A stretch of DNA of 64,000 nucleotides from Aliiroseovarius sp. S1123 (GTDB lineage: Bacteria > Pseudomonadota > Alphaproteobacteria > Rhodobacterales > Rhodobacteraceae), in NCBI RefSeq assembly GCF_023015885.1, contig NZ_JALKBE010000007.1, positions 62,001 to 126,000 of the forward strand, written 5' to 3'. The notes beneath the pieces were generated by a model, which saw nothing but the letters and a program-made list of their open reading frames with translations, searched no databases and was not told the origin of the DNA. A program made the translations under genes and the position numbers. Below, piece by piece: positions 63,495 to 64,000 of the stretch. Each line of letters starts with the position of its first letter. The first letter of the stretch is position 1.

Positions 63495-64000
63495 TTAGAA
63501 CGTACGCGCTTTGGGCGCGATTTTCTTCAAAGCGATGCCGCCTTCGGCTTCGGTGGTCAGCGGATCAACGACGACCGGACGATAGGACAGATCAACCTTG
63601 TTGCCATCCACGCGGCTGACAGTGTGGACGCGCCACTTCTTGTCGTCGCGTTCCGGGAAGTCCTCGTGCGCGTGGGCGCCGCGGCTTTCTTCGCGGGCTT
63701 CTGCACCGTGGATCGTCGCCAGAGCGTTCGGCATCAGGTTGGCCAGTTCCAGCGTTTCCATCAGGTCCGAGTTCCAGATCAGCGAGCGATCCGTCACTGC
63801 CAGGTCGTCCATCTTGGCGGCCACAGCGGTCATCTTCTCGACGCCTTCTTTCATGGTCTTGGCGGTGCGGAACACGGCAGCGTCAGCTTGCATCGTCTTC
63901 TGCATTTCCAGACGCAGGTCGGCAGTCGGAACCGCACCGCTTGCGTTGCGCAGACCGTCGAAGCGATCAAAGGCTGCATCGACAGACGCTTGGTTTAGAA
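63495..64000 (-). CDS. sdhA: Succinate dehydrogenase flavoprotein subunit, partial (5' part beyond right edge)
   Basis: The C-terminal 167 residues of SdhA, open to the right edge. FDGLRNASGAVPTADLRLEM and the late ESRGAHAHEDFPERDDKKW are typical of the C-terminal helical and capping part; EESRGAHAHEDFP is the conserved end region. The catalytic flavin domain lies outside the window. Confidence 0.95.
   Translation of the reverse strand, partial: LNQASVDAAFDRFDGLRNASGAVPTADLRLEMQKTMQADAAVFRTAKTMKEGVEKMTAVAAKMDDLAVTDRSLIWNSDLMETLELANLMPNALATIHGAEAREESRGAHAHEDFPERDDKKWRVHTVSRVDGNKVDLSYRPVVVDPLTTEAEGGIALKKIAPKARTF

Noticed and set aside
62694-63998. Plus-strand frame of 434 codons opposite sdhB and sdhA
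   Set aside because: Crosses two well-defined genes in antisense; no family resemblance.

Overview
The window looks like core chromosome of a Rhodobacterales (Roseobacter-clade) alphaproteobacterium. The pointers are a high GC content with strong GC/GG-rich codon use, a DUF1127 protein paired with a LysR regulator, a one-step phosphatidylcholine synthase, an XRE regulator of a type common in alphaproteobacteria, DUF3052, DUF484 and YeeE/YedE proteins, the order uvrC-pgsA-moaD-moaE, and a dispersed intergenic repeat (TTTTCTTGCC..AAATATC..GGGG) of a kind I associate with this order. Species cannot be named from this sequence. No prophage, insertion sequence, CRISPR array, tRNA or rRNA was seen. 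Two genes are cut by the edges: a lipoprotein-like gene at the left and sdhA at the right.

Layout. 1-7.6 kb: partial lipoprotein gene and parE (-), a group II PLP decarboxylase (+), truA (-), the ycjX-ycjF pair (+) and a group III truncated haemoglobin (-). 7.9-15.95 kb (+): ileS, ogt, a two-gene ABC-2 exporter, an S49 peptidase with a 54-residue zinc-ribbon membrane protein, a Ca2+/cation antiporter and a FolM/pteridine-reductase-like SDR. 16.3-19.5 kb (+): uvrC, pgsA, moaD, moaE. 19.6-22.8 kb (-): pcs, xerC with DUF484, and a fructose-6-phosphate aldolase/transaldolase. 22.9-30.3 kb: priA, a low-GC GNAT gene, a YeeE/YedE sulfur transporter divergent from an MFS gene, a YcxB-like protein, prmA and a small membrane protein.

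30.5-42.3 kb: a [2Fe-2S] ferredoxin overlapping an FG-GAP protein, purD divergent from a glycine-rich-domain protein coupled to xseA, an RsuA/RluB pseudouridine synthase divergent from tadA, a UPF0173 hydrolase, gatC-gatA, an excalibur-type lipoprotein overlapping an AmpD-family amidase, RNase P RNA (rnpB), rpmG and an SGNH hydrolase. 42.4-51.2 kb: a Bax-inhibitor-1 protein, DUF1127 divergent from LysR, a quinone oxidoreductase, the XRE regulator, a hisN-like phosphatase, guaD, mgtE, a 5-formyl-THF cyclo-ligase and a YmdB-type phosphodiesterase. 51.3-64 kb: two convergent SLC13/RCK permeases with an unknown gene between them, lysE divergent from lrp, a rhodanese, a YebC-type factor, a DMT transporter, an orphan dipeptide-type binding protein, panB-panC, DUF3052 and sdhB-sdhA.

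Most of this is housekeeping: replication restart and DNA repair, tRNA charging and modification, phospholipid and cofactor synthesis, respiration and small-molecule transport. I found no clear new multi-gene system. The parts most worth a second look are the modular repeat family, one copy of which supplies the end of a coding region and two of which bracket rnpB; the Cys/Gly-tailed glycine-rich-domain membrane protein; the FolM-like SDR with a visible pteridine-reductase triad; and several palindromic operator candidates in divergent promoters.
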